From NCBI GenBank assembly GCA_020348185.1, contig CP070743.1, positions 91,658-101,674 on the forward strand: 10,017 bases of DNA. The letters are read 5' to 3'. The translations under genes were made by a program, and so were the position numbers. The notes under the pieces were generated by a model. It ran no database searches. It was given only the letters and a program-made list of their open reading frames with translations, and was not told where the DNA came from. Source of the DNA: Nitrospirota bacterium (GTDB lineage: Bacteria; Nitrospirota; Nitrospiria; Nitrospirales; UBA8639). Positions 1-6,147 of this stretch are shown here, piece after piece (the stretch's first letter is position 1; the number at the start of each line of letters is the position of its first letter).

Positions 1-1074
1 GTCGTCACAGGTGGGGCAGGATTTATTGGGACCAATTTTGTTCGATGGGTGATGACCCACAGCGATGAGCATCTTGTCATTGTTGATAAACTCACCTATG
101 CCGGACATTTAGAGAACATTCAAGATGTCCTTCAGAGTCCTCGCGCAAGGTTTATCCAGGAAGATATTGCCAATCGGGAGGTTATGGAGGGTGTTCTTCA
201 TGATTATCGGCCTAAGGCGATTTTGAATTTTGCAGCCGAATCCCATGTCGACCGTTCGATTGACAGTCCTTACCCATTTATCAATACCAACATTGTTGGA
301 ACTTTTGTCCTGCTAGAAACCGCTCGAAAGTTTGTGAGCCTCTTGCCGGATGGGGCACAGCGGGATTTTCGATTTCTTCATGTGTCGACCGATGAAGTCT
401 ATGGAAGCCTGGGAGAGATCGGTCAATTCTCTGAAGAAACTCCCTATGCTCCAAATTCTCCCTATGCGGCATCCAAAGCGTCTGCTGATCATCTTGTGCG
501 GGCGTATTATCACACATATGGCCTGCCTATATTGATTACCAATTGTTCGAATAATTATGGTCCCTTTCAGTTCCCCGAAAAATTGATTCCTCTCATACTC
601 CTGAATGCCCTTGATGGGAAGGCGTTGCCTATTTATGGAAATGGTCAACAAATTCGCGATTGGCTTTATGTCGAGGATCATTGTGAAGGACTGTGGCGAG
701 TCCTTCATCAAGGACGGCCCGGCGAGAAATACAATCTTGGCGGGAATACCGAACGTACGAATATCGAAACGGTCGATACGGTTTGTCGTCTGTTGGAGAC
801 GTTTCGCCCTGCAGCGGAAAATCAGAATTTGGTCGAACAGGGGATGACTCAGTATAGTCAACTGAAACACTTTGTGTCGGATCGCCCCGGGCATGATCGT
901 CGTTATGCGATTAATACCGAAAAAATTCAAAAGGAACTAGGATGGGTTCCCCAATGTCATTTCGAAGAGGGATTACGCAAGACCATTGGGTGGTATCTGG
1001 ATCATCGGGATTGGTGTGAGGCGGTTATGGCGGATAATTATGGCCGGGAACGTCTGGGATTAGGGGCCCCATGA
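1..1074 (+). CDS. rfbB: dTDP-glucose 4,6-dehydratase (5'-truncated by window edge)
   Basis: Second enzyme of dTDP-L-rhamnose synthesis: it converts dTDP-glucose to dTDP-4-keto-6-deoxyglucose using tightly bound NAD+, in the cytoplasm. The frame is open from base 1, and the first visible residues are VVTGGAGFIG, the GxxGxxG dinucleotide-binding loop of an extended short-chain dehydrogenase, so only a few N-terminal residues and the start codon are missing. The GTG at 49 and ATG at 52 are internal and are not the start. In the 357 visible residues, STDEVYG (about 129-135) supplies the Thr/Asp/Glu catalytic group, and Tyr155 and Lys159 in YAASK form the YxxxK pair. NCSNNYGPFQFPEKL and the late DRPGHDRRYAI segment are RmlB hallmarks. 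It is the first visible gene of an rfbBACD cluster. Length and motifs are normal for the family. Confidence 0.97.
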   Translation, partial: VVTGGAGFIGTNFVRWVMTHSDEHLVIVDKLTYAGHLENIQDVLQSPRARFIQEDIANREVMEGVLHDYRPKAILNFAAESHVDRSIDSPYPFINTNIVGTFVLLETARKFVSLLPDGAQRDFRFLHVSTDEVYGSLGEIGQFSEETPYAPNSPYAASKASADHLVRAYYHTYGLPILITNCSNNYGPFQFPEKLIPLILLNALDGKALPIYGNGQQIRDWLYVEDHCEGLWRVLHQGRPGEKYNLGGNTERTNIETVDTVCRLLETFRPAAENQNLVEQGMTQYSQLKHFVSDRPGHDRRYAINTEKIQKELGWVPQCHFEEGLRKTIGWYLDHRDWCEAVMADNYGRERLGLGAP

Positions 1075-1167
1075 CCTCTAATCATATCTGTCGGTGAAAA
1101 GGATCCGATGAGAATATCGAACAGGGAGAACATCACTTATGATTGTAGGTGAGGAACGGGGCGATTC

Positions 1168-2052
1168 ATGAAGGGAATCATTCTGGCGGGAGGATCGGGC
1201 ACGAGGCTGTATCCGCTTAGTTATGCGGTCAGTAAGCAGTTGATGCCAGTTTATGATAAGCCTATGGTGTATTATCCGTTGTCGACCCTCATGTTGGCCG
1301 GGATTCGAAGCATTCTGGTTATCACGACTCCGGAAGATCAGCAAGGCTTTATGCGGTTACTCGGTGATGGAAGTCACCTTGGACTGGACATTCACTATGG
1401 GGTTCAGCCTCATCCGGGGGGCATTGCTCAGGCCTTTCTCATCGGTCGAGACTTTATTGGACAAGATTCCGTGGCACTGGTACTTGGGGATAATATTTTC
1501 TATGGTCACGGGCTCACCAGGGACCTGAAGGAGGCTGTTGGCCGGGCAGCTGGTGCAACGATTTTTGCCTATCAGGTGCGTGACCCTGAGCGGTATGGAG
1601 TCGTCACCTTTGATGAGTATGGAACAGCCACAAATTTAGAAGAAAAGCCTTCGGTCCCCAAATCATCTTATGCAGTCACAGGGTTATATTTCTACGACAA
1701 CCAAGTCATGGATATTGTCACATCGATGAAACCTTCTTCGCGAGGCGAATTAGAAATCACGGATGTCAATCTTGCGTATTTAAAGGCTGGCGGGCTCCAA
1801 GTGCTTCAATTGGGGCGAGGAATTGCTTGGTTGGATACCGGGACTCATGAATCACTGTTACAGGCTGCCCACTTTATTCAAGTCTTGCAAGAGCGTCAGG
1901 GGTTGATGGTGTGCTGTCCCGAAGAAATTGCCTATAATTTGGGGTACATCAGTGCGGATTCGGTCAGACGTTTAGCGGAAACCATGAAGGGAAATGCCTA
2001 TGGGCAATACCTCCTTGGTGTGAGTCAGCATCCAAAGGTGGAGATCCGGTGA
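1168..2052 (+). CDS. rfbA: glucose-1-phosphate thymidylyltransferase
   Basis: First enzyme of the rhamnose pathway: it joins dTTP and glucose-1-phosphate to give dTDP-glucose and pyrophosphate. At 294 residues it has the usual length. LAGGSGTRL (6-14) is the nucleotide-binding signature of sugar nucleotidyltransferases, followed by SKQLMPVYDKP (22-32). Asp108 in GDN and Asp223 in WLDTG match the two magnesium-binding aspartates of RmlA, and EEKP (158-161) lies in the sugar-binding region. Family knowledge: RmlA is feedback-inhibited by dTDP-rhamnose. The ATG at 1168 is preceded by a G-rich stretch (GGGG at 1158-1161, 6-nt spacer), an acceptable but not strong ribosome-binding site. A 93-bp gap separates it from rfbB; I see no clear promoter or terminator in that gap, only a 14-codon ATG frame at 1108 that I do not call. 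Its stop overlaps the start of rfbC. Confidence 0.97.
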   Translation: MKGIILAGGSGTRLYPLSYAVSKQLMPVYDKPMVYYPLSTLMLAGIRSILVITTPEDQQGFMRLLGDGSHLGLDIHYGVQPHPGGIAQAFLIGRDFIGQDSVALVLGDNIFYGHGLTRDLKEAVGRAAGATIFAYQVRDPERYGVVTFDEYGTATNLEEKPSVPKSSYAVTGLYFYDNQVMDIVTSMKPSSRGELEITDVNLAYLKAGGLQVLQLGRGIAWLDTGTHESLLQAAHFIQVLQERQGLMVCCPEEIAYNLGYISADSVRRLAETMKGNAYGQYLLGVSQHPKVEIR

Positions 2053-2612
2053 AATTTATTGGGACGCAACTACCTGGAGTCATCATCGTGCAGCCCGAGG
2101 TGCACCGAGATGCGCGTGGCTGTTTTTTGGAAACGTACCATACCCAAAAATATGCGGAGGGTGGAATCACAGCCACATTTGTGCAAGATAATTCATCCCA
2201 TTCCTTTCGAGGGATTTTGCGAGGACTGCACGCTCAGCTCTTGAGGCCCCAGGGCAAATTGATCCGCGTGAGTCATGGAGAAATATATGATGTGGCCGTC
2301 GATATTCGACTGGGGTCCCCGACCTTCGGCCGTTGGATCGGTGTCAATCTTTCCGGGGAAAATTTTCAACAAATATATATTCCGCCCGGTTTTGCTCATG
2401 GTTTTTGTGTGCTGAGTGACGTGGCAAAGTTGGAATATAAGTGTACGGATTTTTATGAACCAAAGGGTGAAGTGTCAGTTCGATGGGATGATCCATCTGT
2501 GAACATTCCCTGGCCAATCGAAACCCCGATTCTTTCCGAAAAAGACATGGCAGGAAAGTCCTTGCAGGATCTCATGGATCGATTGCCACGGTATAAAGGT
2601 ACAGAATCATGA
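2049..2612 (+). CDS. rfbC: dTDP-4-dehydrorhamnose 3,5-epimerase
   Basis: Third step: epimerises C3 and C5 of dTDP-4-keto-6-deoxyglucose to the L-lyxo sugar. At 187 residues it is a typical single-domain RmlC cupin. RDARG (20-24) and RGLH with His61, the expected catalytic base, are present. PPGFAHGF (112-119) and the LEYKCTDFY tyrosine segment (128-136) follow, then the C-terminal WP and LSEKD motifs. The usual aromatic after RGLH (RGLHYQ) is alanine here (RGLHAQ), a mild variation. The start is a GTG sharing four bases with the rfbA stop (GTGA). It is supported by GGTGGAG at 2037-2043 with a 5-nt spacer, so reinitiation by ribosomes finishing rfbA is likely. The stop in turn overlaps the rfbD start. 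Confidence 0.96.
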   Translation: MKFIGTQLPGVIIVQPEVHRDARGCFLETYHTQKYAEGGITATFVQDNSSHSFRGILRGLHAQLLRPQGKLIRVSHGEIYDVAVDIRLGSPTFGRWIGVNLSGENFQQIYIPPGFAHGFCVLSDVAKLEYKCTDFYEPKGEVSVRWDDPSVNIPWPIETPILSEKDMAGKSLQDLMDRLPRYKGTES

Positions 2613-3445
2613 GAGTCTTTATTGCCGGGGCCAAAGGGCAATTAGGTCATGCTCTGCAGGAAACATTAGGCCATCATGAGGTGATAGCCTATGACCAGGA
2701 TGAGCTTGACATTACCCAATTGGAAGCCACTCGAAAGGTCCTTGAACAAGTTCGTCCTCAGGTGGTCCTTAATGCTGCCGCTTATACGAAGGTTGATCAA
2801 GCCGAGTCTGAACCAGAGATGGCCTTTCGGATTAATGCGCTGGGAGCCAGGAATCTTGCACTGACAACCGCTTCTCAAAAGATCCCCCTGCTTCAAATAT
2901 CGACAGATTATGTTTTTGATGGGAAGGCGTTACGACCCTATCATGAATTTGACAGACCACATCCCCTCTCGGTGTATGGTATGAGTAAATTGGCCGGAGA
3001 AGACACGGTGCGGGCTCTTAATCCTCGTCACTTTATCGTTCGCACAGCCTGGTTGTACCATACAGTCGGAAATAATTTTCCTAAGACAATTTGTGCTCTG
3101 GCCGACCAACCAGAGATACGGGTGGTCAATGACCAATATGGCTCTCCAACCTATGCGCCCCATTTAGCCCAGGCCCTTAGCCGCTTGATGGAAACGGACG
3201 CCTTCGGTACCTACCATATTGCCGGTTCTGGTGGAACGAGTTGGTTTGAATTTACACGGACATTGTTTACGCTTTGTGGATTCGCGACCAAGATTAAAGC
3301 GGTATCAAAGGCTGAATTCCCTCGCCCTGCTCCCCGCCCTGCCCATGCGGTACTGACAACTTTGCAAGACCCTCACATGGTGTTGCCCCCCTGGGAACAA
3401 GGCCTCCAAGAGTTTGTCCGGCAACGTTTTAAATTCGATGGCTAA
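2609..3445 (+). CDS. rfbD: dTDP-4-dehydrorhamnose reductase
   Basis: Last step of the pathway: NAD(P)H-dependent reduction of dTDP-4-keto-L-rhamnose to dTDP-L-rhamnose. At 278 residues it is a normal-length RmlD. It shows an N-terminal Rossmann loop (Gly7-x-x-Gly10-x-x-Gly13), NAAAYTKVDQAE (55-66), STDYVFDG (98-105), and Tyr123/Lys127 in YGMSK as the catalytic pair. RTAWLY and GNNFPKT fit the substrate-binding half. The ATG overlaps the rfbC stop by four bases (ATGA); AAAGG at 2595-2599 is a modest ribosome-binding site with a 9-nt spacer. It closes the dTDP-rhamnose set. No T-run terminator follows it, so transcription may continue into uppP 87 bp downstream. Confidence 0.97.
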   Translation: MRVFIAGAKGQLGHALQETLGHHEVIAYDQDELDITQLEATRKVLEQVRPQVVLNAAAYTKVDQAESEPEMAFRINALGARNLALTTASQKIPLLQISTDYVFDGKALRPYHEFDRPHPLSVYGMSKLAGEDTVRALNPRHFIVRTAWLYHTVGNNFPKTICALADQPEIRVVNDQYGSPTYAPHLAQALSRLMETDAFGTYHIAGSGGTSWFEFTRTLFTLCGFATKIKAVSKAEFPRPAPRPAHAVLTTLQDPHMVLPPWEQGLQEFVRQRFKFDG

Positions 3446-3467
3446 ACTCCAGCCCCCAACCGTCAAA

Positions 3468-3519
3468 GTTTCAATTTAAAGATTCATTAACTTGAAATCT
3501 GAAACCTGAAAATTGAAAC
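3468..3519 (+). repeat. heptad array 1 with 10-bp inverted repeat
   Basis: Between rfbD and uppP. Bases 3492-3519 are four in-phase 7-mers: TTGAAAT, CTGAAAC, CTGAAAA, TTGAAAC (consensus YTGAAAH). A perfect inverted copy, GTTTCAATTT at 3468-3477, matches AAATTGAAAC at 3510-3519 across a 32-nt spacer, so the transcript could form a long-loop hairpin. No T-run follows, so this is not a standard terminator. The array ends 13 bases before the uppP start, next to its ribosome-binding site. Related arrays lie at 4355-4375 (opposite orientation) and 5982-6002. Confidence 0.75.
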
Positions 3520-3532
3520 GCTTGGAGATACT

Positions 3533-4339
3533 ATGAGTTACATTGAGGCGGTGGTGCTAGCCATCATTCAAGGCCTCACAGAATTCCTGCCGGTATCATC
3601 TTCTGGCCATCTCGTATTGGCGCAACATTGGTTTGGAAAATTCAATGAGACCAACCTCTTGTATGACATCATGCTACATCTGGCTACCGTGATGGCCATC
3701 ATGGTGTATTTTCGGCAGGATTTAACGACATTAGTCTTGGGATTTTTCGGATATCCGACCAATGGACAAAGCATTTTTGCCGGCGAAGAACGGAAGACTC
3801 TGGGATTTGTGATACTTGCTTCTATTCCGACGGCGGTGCTCGGACTCATCATAGAACAAATAGGAATTCAGGTGCTCGGACGTCCTGACCTTGTCGGAGG
3901 GCTCTTTATTCTCACGGGGATGGTGCTGTGGATGGGCCGGGGTGGACAGGCGGGGCGGGGCATGAAAGACATGACCCCAATTGATGCCATAACTGTTGGA
4001 GTGGTTCAAGGGATAGCGGTATTCCCCGGTATATCCCGATCCGGTGCAACCATAGCTGGTGGCTTGTGGCTGGGCCTCGACCGGGAATTAGCTGCTAGAT
4101 TTTCTCTCCTCATATCTATACCAGCGATCTTAGGAGCCACGCTCCTGGAGGTCGTGAAAGCCTTTGGTCAGGCCCAACCGCCCATGGCCCCCTTTATCGT
4201 GGGCATGTTCGTGGCGGCCGTGGTTGGGTATCTATCCATTTCCCTCATTCTTCGGTTAGTCCGGCAAGACCATTTCTATCGTTTTTCCTATTACCTCTGG
4301 CCGCTGGGAACTACCGTCCTTCTTTTGACGTATTGGTAG
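3533..4339 (+). CDS. uppP: undecaprenyl-diphosphate phosphatase (UppP/BacA)
   Basis: Integral membrane enzyme that dephosphorylates undecaprenyl diphosphate, recycling the lipid carrier for peptidoglycan and O-antigen units; extra copies give bacitracin tolerance in characterised species. At 268 residues it has the family length and is strongly hydrophobic, with about seven to eight membrane segments. Motif 1, QGLTEFLPVSSSGH (13-26), is the (E/Q)xxxE plus serine motif. Motif 2, PGISRSG (165-171), carries the essential arginine, Arg169. The first position of (E/Q)xxxE is Gln rather than the Glu of E. coli, a common natural variant. The ATG is preceded by GGAG at 3524-3527 with a 5-nt spacer. 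Its place after rfbBACD suggests co-expression with surface-polysaccharide synthesis; this is inference, since 87 bp with a repeat array lie between. Confidence 0.96.
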   Translation: MSYIEAVVLAIIQGLTEFLPVSSSGHLVLAQHWFGKFNETNLLYDIMLHLATVMAIMVYFRQDLTTLVLGFFGYPTNGQSIFAGEERKTLGFVILASIPTAVLGLIIEQIGIQVLGRPDLVGGLFILTGMVLWMGRGGQAGRGMKDMTPIDAITVGVVQGIAVFPGISRSGATIAGGLWLGLDRELAARFSLLISIPAILGATLLEVVKAFGQAQPPMAPFIVGMFVAAVVGYLSISLILRLVRQDHFYRFSYYLWPLGTTVLLLTYW

Positions 4340-4354
4340 GAGAGGCTAGAAGAA

Positions 4355-4382
4355 GTTTCAGGTTTCATGTTTCAATTTGAAA
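4355..4382 (-). repeat. heptad array 2 (opposite orientation)
   Basis: In the 89-bp convergent gap between uppP and the malic enzyme gene. Three in-phase 7-mers, GTTTCAG, GTTTCAT, GTTTCAA (4355-4375), are the reverse complement of the TGAAAC heptads in array 1. They run into TTTGAAA, giving a small TTTCA-ATT-TGAAA hairpin (4370-4382). The GTTTCAATTT word is shared with 3468-3477. A degenerate continuation (TTGGAAC, TCGAAAT at 4399-4412) may be a decayed array in the other orientation. Confidence 0.7.
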
Positions 4383-4428
4383 TAAGGACCGCTTCCGGTT
4401 GGAACTCGAAATTCCCTGGGTCCGTGGG

Positions 4429-5901
4429 TTAGGGAGAGGGTTCCAGAACCTCTTTTTTCCGACGACGGGCCACTCCACTCTCGATGGCAGCATGAGCCAC
4501 GGCTTTGGCGACTTGAGGAACCACACGTTTATCAAAGACACTGGGCAGGATATATTCTTCATTCAGGGCTGACTCCGGGATGACGTTGGCTAAAGCCCGG
4601 GCAGCAGCCAGGAGCATCGGTTCGTTGATCGTCTTGGCCTGAATATCCAATGATCCCCGGAATATGCCGGGAAAGGAGAGGAGGTTGTTGCATTGATTCG
4701 GATAATCCGAGCGTCCGCTGGCATACACCCGACAATATGGAGTAGCCGCTTGTGGTGTAATTTCAGGATCCGGATTTGCCAGGGCAAACACGATCGGTTC
4801 CTTGGCCATCAGGGCTAAGTCTTCCGGTTGAAGCACATTGCCGGTTGAAAGGCCAATAACCACATGAGCCTCTTTCAAGGCATCTTGGAGGGTGCCGGTG
4901 GGACGATGATAGTGAATGAGTGATTGTAGAGATTGGCGATGCTCGATCAGAGTCTTAATGGGCTGATCCAAGACTAGTCCATTTTTATCGCAGCCCTTCA
5001 ACTTTGTGACCCCGGCGGCCAGGAGAAGTTTACAGCAGGCGGTCCCGGCTGCCCCAAGTCCAACAACCACAATAGTGATTTTATCCAGCCTCCCTTTCAT
5101 GACCTTCAAGGCGTTGGTCAAAGCGGCCAAAATGACAACTGCCGTTCCTTGCTGATCATCGTGCATCACGGGAATTTCAAGAGCTTCTTGGAGGCGACGT
5201 TCAATTTCGTAACAACGAGGGGCACTAATATCTTCCAAATTGATGCCACCAAAACCGGGTGCGATCGCACACACCGTTCGAATAATATGATCAGGGTCTT
5301 GGTCCTTGAGACAAATAGGCCACGCATCAATTCCCGCAAACTGGTTAAACAGCATGACCTTGCCTTCCATGACGGGAAGCGCGGCTTCTGGACCAAGGTT
5401 CCCCAGACCCAGTATGGCTGATCCGTCTGTCACGACCGCGATACTATTGTTTTTACTCGTCAAGCTGTATGCTTTGCTTGGATCTTTTGCGATGGTTTTG
5501 ACAATTCGACTAACTCCGGGCGTGTACACCATGGATAAGGCATTCCGGGTCTTAATGGGAAATTTACTATCGACCCGAATTTTTCCGCCTAAGTGCATTA
5601 AAAAAATCTGATCGGACGCCGCAATCACTCGAACGTCGGGTAACGCATTTAGTCGATGAAGAACTTGTTCCCCATGGGCTTCACTTTTGACATCAAAGGT
5701 AATGTCACGAATAACTTTCGTTCTGCTGGCCGACACAATATCGACGGCTCCCAGACTCGCTCCTTCCTCAGCCAGGGCTGTTGCCAATTCGGCAAACACT
5801 CCTGTTCGTTGGGTTAATTCCAACCGTATCGCCATTCGGAAGTTCGAATAGGGTCCAAGATCTTCCGGGAAAATTCTTTTTCTGCGCCCTCGGGTGGTCA
5901 T
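4429..5901 (-). CDS. ACT domain-containing NAD(P)-dependent malic enzyme
   Basis: Oxidative decarboxylation of malate to pyruvate and CO2 with reduction of NAD(P)+, linking the TCA cycle to pyruvate. Of 490 residues, about 20-100 form an N-terminal ACT domain (LTQRTGVFAELATALAEEGA is typical), a small-molecule binding module that suggests allosteric control. The catalytic part follows: VYTPGVS with Tyr126, EGKVMLFNQFAG with Lys181, and acidic metal ligands in INLEDISAP (Glu223/Asp224) and HDDQQGTA (247-254). Next come a Rossmann loop (Gly281-x-Gly283-x-x-Gly286), LSTGN, ANPDPE, and SGRSDYPNQCNN near the end. The length fits the small bacterial malic enzymes plus an ACT domain. NAD versus NADP cannot be settled by eye, so I give no symbol. 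The ATG at 5901 lacks a clear Shine-Dalgarno. Met23 is an alternative, but it would clip the start of the ACT region and also has no ribosome-binding site. Confidence 0.93.
   Translation of the reverse strand: MTTRGRRKRIFPEDLGPYSNFRMAIRLELTQRTGVFAELATALAEEGASLGAVDIVSASRTKVIRDITFDVKSEAHGEQVLHRLNALPDVRVIAASDQIFLMHLGGKIRVDSKFPIKTRNALSMVYTPGVSRIVKTIAKDPSKAYSLTSKNNSIAVVTDGSAILGLGNLGPEAALPVMEGKVMLFNQFAGIDAWPICLKDQDPDHIIRTVCAIAPGFGGINLEDISAPRCYEIERRLQEALEIPVMHDDQQGTAVVILAALTNALKVMKGRLDKITIVVVGLGAAGTACCKLLLAAGVTKLKGCDKNGLVLDQPIKTLIEHRQSLQSLIHYHRPTGTLQDALKEAHVVIGLSTGNVLQPEDLALMAKEPIVFALANPDPEITPQAATPYCRVYASGRSDYPNQCNNLLSFPGIFRGSLDIQAKTINEPMLLAAARALANVIPESALNEEYILPSVFDKRVVPQVAKAVAHAAIESGVARRRKKEVLEPSP
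4435..4458 (+). terminator. probable intrinsic terminator of the rfb-uppP transcript
   Basis: On the plus strand, AGAGGGTT (4435-4442) can pair with AACCTCT (4447-4453) around a CCAG loop, with one bulged G, giving a 7-bp stem. It runs straight into six T's (4453-4458). It lies about 100 bases past the uppP stop and inside the last codons of the convergent malic enzyme gene. The stem is short, so the call is moderate; there is no comparable T-run for the minus-strand transcript. Confidence 0.45.
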
Positions 5902-5912
5902 GTCGATCTGGC

Positions 5913-5944
5913 TATAAAGGAAATTCCAAGCCTTACGGTGTCAA
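5913..5944 (-). promoter_or_regulatory. weak candidate promoter directly upstream of malic enzyme gene
   Basis: On the minus strand a perfect -35 hexamer TTGACA (5944-5939) precedes TTTATA (5918-5913), but the 20-nt spacer is longer than ideal. If used, transcription would start only a few bases before the ATG at 5901, giving an almost leaderless mRNA, which would fit the missing Shine-Dalgarno. It is ranked below the 6047-6074 candidate. Confidence 0.2.
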
Positions 5945-5952
5945 GTTTACTC

Positions 5953-6045
5953 TTATGATTGTTGGTTGTTCGTGGTTAACATTGAACTTTGAATCTTGAA
6001 CATTCCTTCCCTCATTGATTTGGGAATTGTTCGAGCCCTCTTCAT
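5953..6045 (-). CDS. possible 30-residue leader ORF, function unknown
   Basis: A 31-codon frame (stop included) on the minus strand begins at ATG 6045, behind a perfect AGGAGG (6058-6053) with a 7-nt spacer. This is the best ribosome-binding site in the window, and the frame ends 51 bases before the malic enzyme start. The peptide (begins MKRARTIPKS, ends TTNNQQS) is basic then polar, with no membrane segment, cysteine or recognisable motif. Part of it is encoded by heptad array 3, which argues against conserved coding. The same bases hold a TATAAT box, so the AGGAGG may be coincidental. Treat it as a candidate leader peptide only. Confidence 0.2.
   Translation of the reverse strand: MKRARTIPKSMREGMFKIQSSMLTTNNQQS
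5982..6002 (+). repeat. heptad array 3
   Basis: Three in-phase 7-mers TTGAACT, TTGAATC, TTGAACA in the gap upstream of the malic enzyme gene. They have the same period and a closely related core (TTGAA) to arrays 1 and 2, but TTGAAC rather than TGAAAC. If transcription starts from the 6047-6074 promoter, this array is in the mRNA leader, in GTTCAA orientation. Confidence 0.6.
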
Positions 6046-6046
6046 T

Positions 6047-6074
6047 ATTATACCTCCTGTCATCCACACAGCAA
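6047..6074 (-). promoter_or_regulatory. candidate sigma-70 promoter for malic enzyme gene
   Basis: On the minus strand a perfect TATAAT (6052-6047) lies 16 nt after TTGCTG (6074-6069), which matches only the TTG of the -35 consensus. Transcription would begin near 6040, giving a leader of about 140 nt that contains heptad array 3. The -10 box abuts AGGAGG (6058-6053), so this site and the small-ORF reading exclude each other for a transcript starting here. Confidence 0.4.
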
Positions 6075-6081
6075 TTCGTGA

Positions 6082-6103
6082 GATGAAGGATTTCATCGAA
6101 ATC
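6082..6103 (-). promoter_or_regulatory. overlapping alternative hairpins or operator-like palindrome
   Basis: Two perfect 6-bp inverted repeats share bases: GATGAA (6082-6087)/TTCATC (6092-6097) with a 4-nt loop, and GATTTC (6089-6094)/GAAATC (6098-6103) with a 3-nt loop. They cannot form together. The element lies between the end of the membrane kinase gene and the candidate promoter at 6047-6074, so it could be a protein-binding palindrome or a weak structure behind the kinase mRNA. It has no T-run for termination. Confidence 0.25.
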
Positions 6104-6147
6104 GGAAGGAGAAAGAAAATCAGAATATGAGGAGGGGAAACTCTGCT

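Noticed and set aside
49..54. GTG/ATG at 49-54 as the start of rfbB
   Set aside because: The frame is open to base 1, and the upstream codons encode the GxxGxxG nucleotide-binding loop, so the real start is outside the window.
313..930. 205-codon minus-strand open frame
   Set aside because: It lies wholly opposite the conserved rfbB coding sequence and has no motif of its own.
3446..3532. CRISPR-like reading of the heptad array
   Set aside because: The units are contiguous 7-mers without spacers, with no cas genes nearby.
4386..4423. GGACC/GGTCC inverted repeat in the uppP-malic enzyme gap
   Set aside because: Only 5 bp with a 28-nt loop and no T-run, so it cannot be told from chance.
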